Made by a program: the position numbers and the translations under genes. 64,000 nt of DNA from Acrocarpospora macrocephala (GTDB taxonomy: Bacteria; Actinomycetota; Actinomycetes; Streptosporangiales; Streptosporangiaceae): contig NZ_BLAE01000033.1 in assembly GCF_009687865.1 (NCBI RefSeq), positions 62,001-126,000 of the forward strand, written 5' to 3'. The notes below the pieces were generated by a model, which did no database searches, was not told the DNA's origin, and saw only the letters and a list, made by a program, of their open reading frames with translations. Shown in pieces: positions 56,201 through 63,841 of this stretch. Each line of letters begins with the position of its first letter. The stretch's first letter is position 1.

Positions 56201-56734
56201 ATCCAGCTCACCGCGTTCGACCAACGCACGCTGCCACAGGGCGTGATCGGCATACTGCAACTGAAGCGGCGGCAGTTCCGCGCCCCGGTAGGCCGCGCTC
56301 AGCTCGTCCAGCAGCACCCCCACCGACCACCCGTCGCAGATCGCGTGATGCACGGCCAGCAGCCAGACGTGCCGGTCGGGGGCGATCCGCAGCATCTCGC
56401 TGCGCACCAGCGGGCCATCGAACGCCCGCCGCGCGTGCTCGGCGGCGTGCGCCTCAACCTCGCCCGGCCCGATGTCGATCACCGGCAGCGCGACGGCGAG
56501 TTCGTCCGCGATCACCTGACGAGGCCGGCCGCCGACCGGCCGCAAGGTGGTGCGCAGCGACTCGTGCCGCGCGACCACCCGCTGCAGCGCCGCGTGGAAA
56601 GCTGGGACGTCCAGCGGGCCGGTGAGTTCCAGCGCCAGGTGCATCGTGTGCGGCGGCGGCCCGCCGGCGAGCTGTTCCAGGAACCAAAACCGCTCCTGCG
56701 CATAGGAGGCGGGAACCGCGACGACCGAACTCAC
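53270..56734 (-). CDS. NRPS 2: single C-A-T module, Dab-like pocket
   Basis: 1,154 residues from GTG 56734, preceded by GGAGG at 8 nt and overlapping the preceding TGA (GTGA). The frame is open to 56890, but the added residues are the out-of-frame copy of the NRPS 1 end. C has HHAICDG (~128). A (A3 motif ~680, FTSGSTGRPKG) has pocket D-L-E-H-V-G-A-M-V; the D-L-E-H start is shared with 2,4-diaminobutyrate codes, the rest is not. T LGGHS (~1066). A ~100-residue Pro/Ser/Thr-rich repeat of about 12-residue units forms the C-A linker. The protein starts directly at the C domain (VSSVVAVPASYAQERFW) with no docking helix. Confidence 0.88.
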   Translation of the reverse strand: MSSVVAVPASYAQERFWFLEQLAGGPPPHTMHLALELTGPLDVPAFHAALQRVVARHESLRTTLRPVGGRPRQVIADELAVALPVIDIGPGEVEAHAAEHARRAFDGPLVRSEMLRIAPDRHVWLLAVHHAICDGWSVGVLLDELSAAYRGAELPPLQLQYADHALWQRALVERGELDRGIAYWAQSLAGAPPLLELPVDRRRPSVRGYQGALLAVDPPPAALSRLARELRATPYTAMLAAFALLLHRVSGAEDLVIGTTHAGRDRPETEALIGCFANTLPLRVQVRPREGFRDLLARARETVLAAHEHASVPFDRIVHAVNPTRTPGHNPLFQVMLDAEPLSSGRLHLDGIEITPLTVLDRRVSLFDLSLTVTGDAHLLAEYSTELFETPTATSLLACLRPLLSAAVTHPTRPITELPLLDTHDRARILATPPSVPRPTPEPCTTSALQPTPDQKMSGGSPLTPESRMPSVLRASPEPCTPSAPWFTPELRTRNALRSAPQPHTPSASPLTPEPRTSSAPRLALEPPTPSPVAVMSGSERLTYAELCLAADRLAGQLGQRGVGPGSLVAVCCDRSPEAIIAIQGVLRAGAAYLAIEPDQPAERIADLLGHAAPAAVLTTARYATAQHATGLPPDALVVTLAETSHQVSSAENALVVALTETGAPGEPAQAWPEAGPDDLAYVMFTSGSTGRPKGVEVTRGGLEAYVAADLVAYGLNSEDRVLQFGSLGFDLSAEEIFPCLAAGAALVLRSDDMLDSPQTFLETVARLGVTVAHLPTSYLNLLCAAIAEDGAPVPESLRLVVIGSEPADPAQLARWRQVAPSVRLAHAYGVTEASMVSAIAHLDASTDRARVTIGRAIPGTEIHLLDGELEPVPDGVPGEIHIGGLGLARGYLRAPGATADRFIPHPFATGRRLYRTGDIGRRFADGSLEFVRRADNQISLRGYRIEPAEPESVLRRHRSVRDAAVTVRAGNLVAYLVPSEEGETSARAIRVHAARLLPGHLVPAAYVWLPSLPRTGSGKIDTQALPDPVPARADRAELSGETQHALAEIWCEVLGVAEVGPDDDFFDLGGHSLLAAQVAARMRRRLGVSAGVRLIFQHPRLADVADAVDRATASPGPEIATATRLRASRALAAAVGDTPELAELLRGLGGDPR
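54750..54832 (-). repeat. Two-copy repeat in NRPS 2 A domain, A2-A3 loop
   Basis: ALVVTLAETSHQVSSAEN is followed by a second ALVVALTETG copy, the smallest example of the same loop being expanded. Confidence 0.7.
55142..55437 (-). repeat. ~36-bp repeat in the NRPS 2 C-A linker
   Basis: About eight degenerate 12-residue units of the form SPLTPEPRTSSA, Pro/Ser/Thr-rich. Confidence 0.85.
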
Positions 56735-56895
56735 CGGGCCACCTCCGCACCGATTCCGCCGAACCCGCCGGGCTCGTCCAACCCATCGATGAACCGTTCC
56801 TGCGCGTAGAAGGCGGGAACCGCGACGACCGAGCTCACCGGGCCACCTCCGCACCGATTCCGCCGAACCCGCCGGGCTCGTCGAATCCATCGATT
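56688..56895 (-). repeat. 104-bp tandem duplication across the NRPS 1/NRPS 2 junction
   Basis: Copies 56688-56791 and 56792-56895 differ at only a few bases. Each contains the end of NRPS 1 (FDEPGGFGGIGAEVAR-type coding), GGAGGTGGCCCG, an overlapping GTGA stop/start and the first 16 codons of NRPS 2. The period is not a multiple of three. Confidence 0.92.
56731..56838 (-). CDS. Vestigial 35-codon cistron created by the junction duplication
   Basis: GTG 56838 overlaps the NRPS 1 stop (GTGA) with a GGAGG ribosome-binding site. It encodes VSSVVAVPAFYAQERF followed by a copy of the NRPS 1 tail, ending in a TGA that overlaps the true NRPS 2 GTG. The product has no domain and is probably inert. 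The chain of stop/start overlaps may still pass ribosomes from NRPS 1 to NRPS 2. Confidence 0.6.
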   Translation of the reverse strand: MSSVVAVPAFYAQERFIDGLDEPGGFGGIGAEVAR

Positions 56896-59800
56896 CCGTC
56901 GGGGTCGTCGAAGAGGTCGGCGTCCATCCGGTACGCCTCCCGGCCCGCGGGCACCAGCGGGAGGGTGAGCGCGAGTTCCTTCGCCGCGACCCGCTGGGCG
57001 ATGGCCGCGACGGTCGGCGCGGCGAGCAGGTCCCGTACGGACACCTCGCGGTTGAGCCGAGCCCGCAACTGGATGGCGGCGCGTGCGGCCAGCAGGCTGT
57101 GCCCGCCGAGGGCGAAAAAGTCGTCGAAGGCGCCCACCCGTGGCACGCCCAGCACCTCGCCGAGCACCGTGGCTACTGTCAGTTCCAATTCGTCCCGAGG
57201 CGCCACAAATGGCAGGTCGGACACGGGCGGTGCGGTCTCGGCCAGGGCCCGTCGGTCCACCTTGCCGGAGCTGGTCCTCGGAAAGGCGGGCACCTCGGTG
57301 AACGACCCGGGGATCATGTAGTCCGGCAGCCGCGACGCGAGCCATTCCCGCAGGTCGGCAACCCTCCCGGGGGCGACGATCAGGTACGCGGCGAGCCGTT
57401 CGGACCGCCCCGTGGCCTGACCAGCGGGGTCGGCGCCCACGTCGCGGCAGGCGACCACGACCGCGTCGCGGACGCCGGGGCAGGTGCGCAGCACGGCTTC
57501 GATCTCGCCGGGTTCGACGCGGAAGCCGCGGACCTTTACCTGGTCGTCAGCGCGGCCCAGGAACTCGATGGCACCGTCGGGGCGCACCCGGCCGCGGTCT
57601 CCGGTGGCATAGGAGCGGGCGCCGGGCGGGCCCGTCGGACAAGGCACGAACCGTTCTGCGGTTCGGGCGGGCTCACCGTGATAACCGCGCGCGAGGGTGG
57701 GGCCGGAGAGGTGGATCTGCCCGGCCGTCCCGGTAGCGGCGGGTCGCCCAGCCTGATCCAGGACGCGGGCAGTGACGCCGGGCAGCCCGCGCCCAATGGG
57801 CAGCCACAGCGCACCGCCGATGGCGGCCTCGTCCCGTAAAGCCCCGTCCCGGAAGATTTCGTCCTGTAAGGCCCCGTGCCGCAAGGACCCATCCCCCAAG
57901 ATCTCGTTCCGCAAGGTCCCGTCTTGCAAGGCCTCGTCCTGTAAGACCTCGTGCCGCAAAGCCCCATCCCCCAAGATCTCGTCCGGCAAGATCTCGTTCC
58001 GCAAGGTCCCGTCCTGCAAGGCCTCGTCCTGCAAGACCCCGTCCCACAGGGTGCTGCCGACCGTGGCCTCGGTCACGCCGTACACGTTGAGGATGCGTGG
58101 GCCAGGACCGGTCACGCGGCGCAGCGCCCGGTATTCCGCCGGGGTCCACGGTTCTCCGCCGACGGCGATGAGCCGCAGGAACGACAGGCTCTCGCCGGTG
58201 GCGGCGCAATGGTCGACCAGCAGCCGCACGACCGAGGGGAGGAACTCGGCGTAGCGCACGTCGTTGTCGTGCAGCGCCTGGTAGAGCGCGGCCGGGTCGA
58301 GGACGGTCTCGCGTGGGCAGATCACCAGCGTGCCGCCGCTGGCCAGCGCCCGGACCAGATCGCCCGTGCACACGTCGAACGGAAACGCGGCGAGTTGCGC
58401 GTGCGCGCCGGGGCGCAGTTGGTAGGCCTCCGCCCAGGCCTGGTATTCCGCCGCAAGCCCGCCGTAGGTCAGCACGACCCGCTTGGGCCGTCCGGTGGAT
58501 CCCGACGTCGTGATCAGGTAGGCGGCGTTCTCCGGATCGGCGACGGGCGGCCGGTTCCCCTCGTCCGGCCCGGCGAGTGCGTCCACGGCGACGACCGTGG
58601 CGGAACCGCCGACAGCGAGGGCGAGGGAGGGCTTGAGCCGCGCGGTGGTCAGGATGATCGTCGCCGAAGTGTCGAGGAGTGCGTGGCGGAGGCGTTCCGT
58701 CGGCCAGGAGGGGTCCAGTGGAAGGTAGGCCGCGCCCGCTTTGAGCACACCCAGCACAGCGGGCGGCATGGCGAGGTCCCGGTCCAGGCACAGGGCGACA
58801 ACCTGCTCCGGACCCGCTCCCGAGCGCCGCAGGAAGGCCGCGACCTGGTTGGCCCACCGATTCAGCTCCCCGTAGGCGAGTAAGCCACCGCCGCAGAGCC
58901 GGACCGCGACCGCACCGGGATGGGCAGCAGCGTGCCGCTCGACAAGGACCTGAACCGGGTCGGGGCGACCCAGGACCAGTTCGCCAACCGGCACATCCGG
59001 CTCAACCAGGGCCTGGGCGAGGTCTGAGCGACCCAGAGCCAACTCGCCAACCGGCACATCCGGCCCAACGAGCACCTCAACGGGATCCACGCGATCCAAA
59101 GCCAACTCGCCGACCAGCACATCCGACTCGACCAGAGCCTGGGCGAGGTCTGGGCGACCCAGAGCCAACTCGCCAACCGGCACACCCGGCCCAACGAGCA
59201 CCTCAACGGGATCCACGCGATCCAAAGCCAACTCGCCGACCGGCACATCCGACTCGACCAGAGCCTGGGCAGGGTCTGGGCGACCCAGAGCCAACTCGCC
59301 GACCGACACATCCGGCCCAACGAGCACCTCAACGGGATCCACGCGGCCCAAAGCCAACTCGCCGACCGGCGAATCCGGCCCGACGAGCACCTGAACGAGA
59401 TCCGCGCCATCCAAAGCCAACTCGCCGGCCAGCACATCCGGCTCGACCCGGGCCTGGGCGGGGTCTGGGTGTTCCAGAGTCAGTTCGCCGACCGGCAGAT
59501 TTGGGTCGTTGAGGGCGGCGGTGAGGAGGTGCTCGTACTGGTGGGTGAGGCGGGTGATCGTGGTGGGGGTGAACAGGTCGGCGCGGTATTCCCAGATCAT
59601 GGTGATTCGGGGGTCGCGCTCGTTGGCGGGGAGATCTGTCTGGCGTTCCGCGCGGGGAACCGCCAGGACGGAGAGGTCTACCTTGGCGGTGCCGTTCTGG
59701 CGTTCTAGGTAGGTTCCGTGGACGTCGCCCAGGTCGATCGGGCCGAGTGGTGCGTCGTCCATGTTGAACATCGCCGCGAACAGCGGATTGCGGCCTGGCG

Positions 59801-62663
59801 TACGGGCCGGAGCCAGTGCTTCCACCACTCGGGTGAACGGGAGTTCCTGGTTGGCCTGGGCGCCGAGGGCGACCTCCATGGCCTGGCTGAGCACGTCGGC
59901 GAAGCTGGGGTTTCCGGTCAGGTCGAAGCGGAGGGTCACCGGGTTGACGAACATCCCGAGAACGTTCTCGCTGCCCGGGACGCGGCGGTTGGCGAAGGCC
60001 GAACCGACGCACAGGTCTCGCTGGCCGCCGACCCGGTGCAGGAGTGTCGCGTAGGCCGCCAGCAGCGTGGCGAACAGCGTCACTCCCCGGGCGCGGGCGT
60101 AGTTGCGGATCCGATGCGACAGTTCGGCGGGCAGTTCCACCCGGTGGGCCGCGCCCGCGAACGCCGGTCCCAGCGGCCGGGGCCGGTCGTAGGGCAGGTC
60201 CAGGGAGTCGTCGGCGCCGTGCAGCCGCCGCGTCCAGTACGCCCTCTGTTCCGACAGATCGGCCTGCCGCTGCCAGCGCGCGAAATCGCTGTACTGGATC
60301 TGCGGTTCCGGCAGATCGGCCTGCCGTTGCCCGTTCGCGAAATCGCCGTATTTGGCCTGCGGTTCCGGCAGATCCGTCCCCCGTTGCCCGTCCGCGAAGT
60401 CGCCGGACCGAACCCGCAGTTCTGGCATGTCCGGCCGCTGTTGCACTTGCGCGAAGCCGCGCACCTGCGGTTCCGGCGATTCCCCCCGGTAGAGCGCCGA
60501 GAGCCCCCGTACCAGCAGCGCGAACGACCAGCCGTCGTGGACGAGATGGTGTTCGACGAGCACGAGTTCGTGGAGCAGGGGGTTCAGGCGTAGCAGTGTC
60601 CAGCGCACCAGCGGTAGCCGGGTCAGGTCGAATGGGATGCGTGTTTCGGCGAGCACGGTCGCCTCGCGTCCGGCCTCGTCCACCTCCACCAGGGGGATCT
60701 CCACCCGGTATGGCGGATGTACCCGCTGCACCGGGCCTCCGTCGGCGCCGGTCGCCACTGTCGTCCTGAGCACCTCGTGCCGTTCGACCAGCCGGGTGAC
60801 CGCGTCTTCCAGGCGGGCGTGGTCGAGCGGCCCGGCCAGCCGGAACGTCGTGGGGGCGTTGTAGGCGATGTTGCCGGGCTGGAGTTCCTCGAGGAACCAG
60901 ATCTGCTCTTGGGCGAGCGACAGCGGCGCCTCCCCCGGCCCGCCACCCGCGGCGGTGAGCGGTGGCCAGGGCGAGCGGGACCGGCCGGAACCGGCGAGTG
61001 CCGCGAGCCCGGCGACGGTCGGGGCCGCGAATACCTCGCGCAGCTCCAGTTCCACGCCGGTCGAGGCGCGCAGTGCCGCCAGCACCCGCATCGCGCCGAT
61101 CGAGGTGCCGCCCAGCTGGAAGAAGTCGTCGTCCACGCCGACCGAGGGCAGTCCGAGCACCCGCCGCCAGATCCCGGCCAGCTCACGCTCCATCGGGGTC
61201 CTGGGCGGGCCCGAACTCCCAGCCTCCATCGGCCGCCGCGGCAGCGCGGCCCGGTCGAGCTTGCCCGCCGCCGTGACGGGCAGCCGGTCGTGCAGGTGCC
61301 AGGCCCCCGGAATCATCCACGGCGGCAGCCGCTCGGCCAGCCACGCCCGCAGCTCCCCAGGAGACGGCGGGCTGCCGGCGGCGACGAGATGGGCGTCGAG
61401 CCGATCGGGCCCGGCGACCACGCAGCACCGCGCCACCGCCGGATGCGCGCCCAGCGCCGCCTCCACCTCACCGGGCTCCACCCGATGCCCGTGAATCTTG
61501 ACCTGCTCGTCCACCCGCCCGAGAAACTCCAGCCCGTACGGCTTCCGCCGCGCCGCCCGATCCCCCGTGCGATACATCCGCGCCCCCGGCGGCCCAAACG
61601 GATCGGGCACGAACCTCTCCGCCGTCTCCCCCGGACGCCCCAAGTACCCCCGGGCCAGAGCGTCGCCGCCGATGTAAAGCTCCCCGCCCCGCCCACCACG
61701 GACCCGCCGCAACTCCCCATCCAGAACCGCCAGCCGCCGAACCCCGACCCGCCGCCCGATCGGCACCTGCTCCGCCTCGGCCGAAACCACCTCATGCAGG
61801 CTGGCGGTGATCACAGCCTCCGTCGGCCCGTACGCGTTGACCAGCGGCACACGATGCGCGCCCAGATAACGGCGCGCGGCCTGAACCGGAAGCCGCTCCC
61901 CACCCGCCAGCAGCAACCGCAACGACCCAGCGGGCAGCGCGCGTTCCTCCGCCATGAGCTCCGCGAACAACGCGGCGGGCAGATCGGCCACGGTCACGCC
62001 GTCACCGAGAGCACGGCGCACCTCGGCGGTCCCCCACGGATCAGGGCCACGCATGAGCACGGTCGCCCCACTGCCCAGCGCCACGAACAACTGCTCGATC
62101 GCGACGTCCACCGACTCCCCGGCCACCTGCAGAACGGTGTCCCGCGGCCCAACCCCCAGCCGTACAGCCATGGCCCGCACATGCGCCGCCACCGCCCCAT
62201 GCGCCACGACGACCCCTTTGGGCGTCCCAGTGGACCCGGACGTGTAGACGACGTAGGCCGCCGCCTCCGGCGGAACCTCCGGCCAGGCCGCGACGGCGGG
62301 CCCGCCGGGCCGGTCCACGTCCACGTTCGTGAGCCCCGCAAAAGTACCGACCACGATGGTCGCCCCGGCGTCGGCGAGGATCGCCCGCGCGCGCCGTTCA
62401 GGGGATCCCACCGGCACTACCAGGAACGCGCTCCCCGCCTCCAGCACGGCCAGCAGCGCCACCGCCAGCCGTACCCCGCGCGGCACGCAGACCCCGACCA
62501 CCCGCTCGGGCCCCGCGCCCAGCGCCCGCAACCGCCCCGCCAGCGCCAAGGAACGCTCAGCGAGCTCCCCATAGGTCAGCTGCTCCGCGCCACACACGAC
62601 GGCGACCGCCCGGGGCCTACGCGCCGCCGCCGCCAGCACCGCTCCATGCAACGTCCCGGTCAT
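56835..62663 (-). CDS. NRPS 1: A(basic)-T-C-A(Orn-like)-T
   Basis: 1,942 residues, beginning directly with an A domain, so its condensation partner is either absent (initiation) or on the upstream protein. A1 (A3 motif ~137) has pocket D-V-E-D-L-G-A-I-T; two acidic lining residues suggest a basic side chain. T1 reads LGGTS (~510), Thr replacing the usual His. C has HHLVHDG (~705). A2 (~1382) has TTSGSTGRPKR where PKG is normal, and pocket D-V-G-E-A-G-V-V-G, near ornithine and Gln/Ahp-type codes. T2 LGGHS (~1847). Three repeat tracts include a nine-copy 21-residue array and an insertion between A5 and A6. The C-terminus is acidic and Gly-rich. ATGA overlap with the upstream oxidoreductase. Confidence 0.9.
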   Translation of the reverse strand: MTGTLHGAVLAAAARRPRAVAVVCGAEQLTYGELAERSLALAGRLRALGAGPERVVGVCVPRGVRLAVALLAVLEAGSAFLVVPVGSPERRARAILADAGATIVVGTFAGLTNVDVDRPGGPAVAAWPEVPPEAAAYVVYTSGSTGTPKGVVVAHGAVAAHVRAMAVRLGVGPRDTVLQVAGESVDVAIEQLFVALGSGATVLMRGPDPWGTAEVRRALGDGVTVADLPAALFAELMAEERALPAGSLRLLLAGGERLPVQAARRYLGAHRVPLVNAYGPTEAVITASLHEVVSAEAEQVPIGRRVGVRRLAVLDGELRRVRGGRGGELYIGGDALARGYLGRPGETAERFVPDPFGPPGARMYRTGDRAARRKPYGLEFLGRVDEQVKIHGHRVEPGEVEAALGAHPAVARCCVVAGPDRLDAHLVAAGSPPSPGELRAWLAERLPPWMIPGAWHLHDRLPVTAAGKLDRAALPRRPMEAGSSGPPRTPMERELAGIWRRVLGLPSVGVDDDFFQLGGTSIGAMRVLAALRASTGVELELREVFAAPTVAGLAALAGSGRSRSPWPPLTAAGGGPGEAPLSLAQEQIWFLEELQPGNIAYNAPTTFRLAGPLDHARLEDAVTRLVERHEVLRTTVATGADGGPVQRVHPPYRVEIPLVEVDEAGREATVLAETRIPFDLTRLPLVRWTLLRLNPLLHELVLVEHHLVHDGWSFALLVRGLSALYRGESPEPQVRGFAQVQQRPDMPELRVRSGDFADGQRGTDLPEPQAKYGDFANGQRQADLPEPQIQYSDFARWQRQADLSEQRAYWTRRLHGADDSLDLPYDRPRPLGPAFAGAAHRVELPAELSHRIRNYARARGVTLFATLLAAYATLLHRVGGQRDLCVGSAFANRRVPGSENVLGMFVNPVTLRFDLTGNPSFADVLSQAMEVALGAQANQELPFTRVVEALAPARTPGRNPLFAAMFNMDDAPLGPIDLGDVHGTYLERQNGTAKVDLSVLAVPRAERQTDLPANERDPRITMIWEYRADLFTPTTITRLTHQYEHLLTAALNDPNLPVGELTLEHPDPAQARVEPDVLAGELALDGADLVQVLVGPDSPVGELALGRVDPVEVLVGPDVSVGELALGRPDPAQALVESDVPVGELALDRVDPVEVLVGPGVPVGELALGRPDLAQALVESDVLVGELALDRVDPVEVLVGPDVPVGELALGRSDLAQALVEPDVPVGELVLGRPDPVQVLVERHAAAHPGAVAVRLCGGGLLAYGELNRWANQVAAFLRRSGAGPEQVVALCLDRDLAMPPAVLGVLKAGAAYLPLDPSWPTERLRHALLDTSATIILTTARLKPSLALAVGGSATVVAVDALAGPDEGNRPPVADPENAAYLITTSGSTGRPKRVVLTYGGLAAEYQAWAEAYQLRPGAHAQLAAFPFDVCTGDLVRALASGGTLVICPRETVLDPAALYQALHDNDVRYAEFLPSVVRLLVDHCAATGESLSFLRLIAVGGEPWTPAEYRALRRVTGPGPRILNVYGVTEATVGSTLWDGVLQDEALQDGTLRNEILPDEILGDGALRHEVLQDEALQDGTLRNEILGDGSLRHGALQDEIFRDGALRDEAAIGGALWLPIGRGLPGVTARVLDQAGRPAATGTAGQIHLSGPTLARGYHGEPARTAERFVPCPTGPPGARSYATGDRGRVRPDGAIEFLGRADDQVKVRGFRVEPGEIEAVLRTCPGVRDAVVVACRDVGADPAGQATGRSERLAAYLIVAPGRVADLREWLASRLPDYMIPGSFTEVPAFPRTSSGKVDRRALAETAPPVSDLPFVAPRDELELTVATVLGEVLGVPRVGAFDDFFALGGHSLLAARAAIQLRARLNREVSVRDLLAAPTVAAIAQRVAAKELALTLPLVPAGREAYRMDADLFDDPDGIDGFDEPGGFGGIGAEVAR
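57830..58052 (-). repeat. 15-bp repeat inserted between A5 and A6 of NRPS 1 A2
   Basis: About 14 pentapeptide units (DEALQ, DGTLR, NEILP, DGALR) follow YGVTEATVGSTLW, directly after pocket-lining residues. Confidence 0.9.
58944..59510 (-). repeat. 63-bp tandem repeat (nine copies) at the NRPS 1 C-A2 boundary
   Basis: 21-residue units PVGELALGRPDLAQALVESD alternate with a DRVDPVEVLVGPDV-type variant, giving a 126-bp higher-order period. The first and last units merge into the native C-domain end and A-domain start. Confidence 0.93.
60248..60475 (-). repeat. 57-bp repeat inside the NRPS 1 condensation domain
   Basis: Four 19-residue units of the form DLPEPQAKYGDFANGQRQA. The last unit is the genuine YSDFARWQR motif, so the family motif itself was multiplied. 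Confidence 0.9.
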
Positions 62664-63616
62664 CGGCAGGCCAGCGCTTCGACGGTACGGGTGAACAGCG
62701 TGCGGTCGTGATGCGCGGAGGCCATGGGCGTGATGACGACCTGAGTCGCCCCCGCACGCTCGTACCGATCCGCCATGGCGCGGATGTCGTCCTCGACACC
62801 CAGCACGGCGATGGCGGCGAGCATCTCATCCCCGACCACGCCACGCCCGAGGTCGCCCCCGAACCCGCTCCGCTCATACATCCGCCGGTAGGAGGGCACC
62901 CGCGCGTACGCGGCGAGATAGCGTCGCAACAGCTCCCGATCCTGATCCAGGTCGTCGCAAACCGCGCCGGGAACCATCGCGACAACGGGAAACCCGTCCA
63001 AGGAGCGCCCGGCGGCACGCAAGCCCCGCCGCAACGCGGGCATGACCACCTCGCGCAGGTGATCGGCCGTGCACATCCACACCAGCAGCCCGTCCGCGAC
63101 CTGCCCGGCCAGCTCCGCCAGCGCCGGCCCGAACGCGCCGACGTACACGGGCAGCGCGGCGCGGCGCGGCGAGACGTAGACGGCGTTGGCCCGGAACCGG
63201 GAGCCGGTGGTGTGCACCTCGCCGTCGCGCACCAGAGCGGTGACGACCTCCAGATACTCGCGCATGGACGGCACCGGCGCGTCCGCAGGCCGGCCGAGCA
63301 TCCAGTCGGCGGTGAGCCGGTGCCCGGTGCCGACCCCGAGCGCGAACCGCCCGCCGGACAGCTCGTCGATCGTCAGCGCGGTCTGGGCCATGGTGACCGG
63401 AGGCCGGGTGTAGTAGGGCAGCACGCCGGCGCCCAGGGTGACCCGGTCGGTGACGCCGCACATCGCGGCCAGCACGGCGGCGCTGTCGCGCAGGCTGGGC
63501 AGCTGCACCAGCCACACGGCGTCGGCGCCGAGCTTCTCGGCGAGGCGGGCCCGCTCGAGCATCTCGGCCACGGGCAGGTCCTGCCCGTGTATCACCACTC
63601 CGGTCGTGGCGGGCAA
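62660..63616 (-). CDS. Luciferase-like (F420/FMN) oxidoreductase in the NRPS operon
   Basis: A 318-residue TIM-barrel LLM protein. Segments LGADAVWLVQLPSLRD, RVTLGAGVLPYY, LTIDELSGGRFALGVGTGH and PVYVGAFGPALAELAG match F420-dependent or FMN-dependent luciferase-like enzymes. It starts at TTG 63616, 2 nt after the MbtH gene; GTG 63598 is an alternative. It ends in an ATGA overlap with NRPS 1. The context suggests redox tailoring, such as hydroxylation or desaturation of an amino-acid building block or the peptide. The substrate cannot be read from sequence. Confidence 0.82.
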   Translation of the reverse strand: MPATTGVVIHGQDLPVAEMLERARLAEKLGADAVWLVQLPSLRDSAAVLAAMCGVTDRVTLGAGVLPYYTRPPVTMAQTALTIDELSGGRFALGVGTGHRLTADWMLGRPADAPVPSMREYLEVVTALVRDGEVHTTGSRFRANAVYVSPRRAALPVYVGAFGPALAELAGQVADGLLVWMCTADHLREVVMPALRRGLRAAGRSLDGFPVVAMVPGAVCDDLDQDRELLRRYLAAYARVPSYRRMYERSGFGGDLGRGVVGDEMLAAIAVLGVEDDIRAMADRYERAGATQVVITPMASAHHDRTLFTRTVEALACR

Positions 63617-63618
63617 CC

Positions 63619-63822
63619 TCAGCCGCCCATCCGCTCGCGCAGGCTGCGGGGCCGCATGTCCGTCCAGACCTCTTCGATGTAGGCCAGGCAGTCGGCCTTC
63701 AGGCCCGACTTCCCGACCTCCGACCAGCCGTCGGGGATGACCCGGCGGGTGGGCCAGATGGAGTACTGCTCCTCGTGGTTGATCACGACCGTGTACTCCC
63801 GGTCGTCGTCGTCCTCAAACAT
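63619..63822 (-). CDS. MbtH-like protein
   Basis: A 67-residue protein with all signature positions of MbtH proteins: [35 protein letters not shown] and SLRE. MbtH-like proteins bind the N-terminal subdomain of adenylation domains and are needed for solubility or activity of many of them. It probably serves several of the 13 A domains here. AGAGGGG lies 6-8 nt before the ATG; 19 nt separate it from the upstream stop and 2 nt from the next start. Confidence 0.95.
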   Translation of the reverse strand: MFEDDDDREYTVVINHEEQYSIWPTRRVIPDGWSEVGKSGLKADCLAYIEEVWTDMRPRSLRERMGG

Positions 63823-63841
63823 GTGATCCCCTCTCGATGGG

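Noticed and set aside
56735-56890. N-terminal extension of NRPS 2 to 1,206 residues
   Set aside because: It is the out-of-frame copy made by the 104-bp duplication; GTG 56734 has its own ribosome-binding site.
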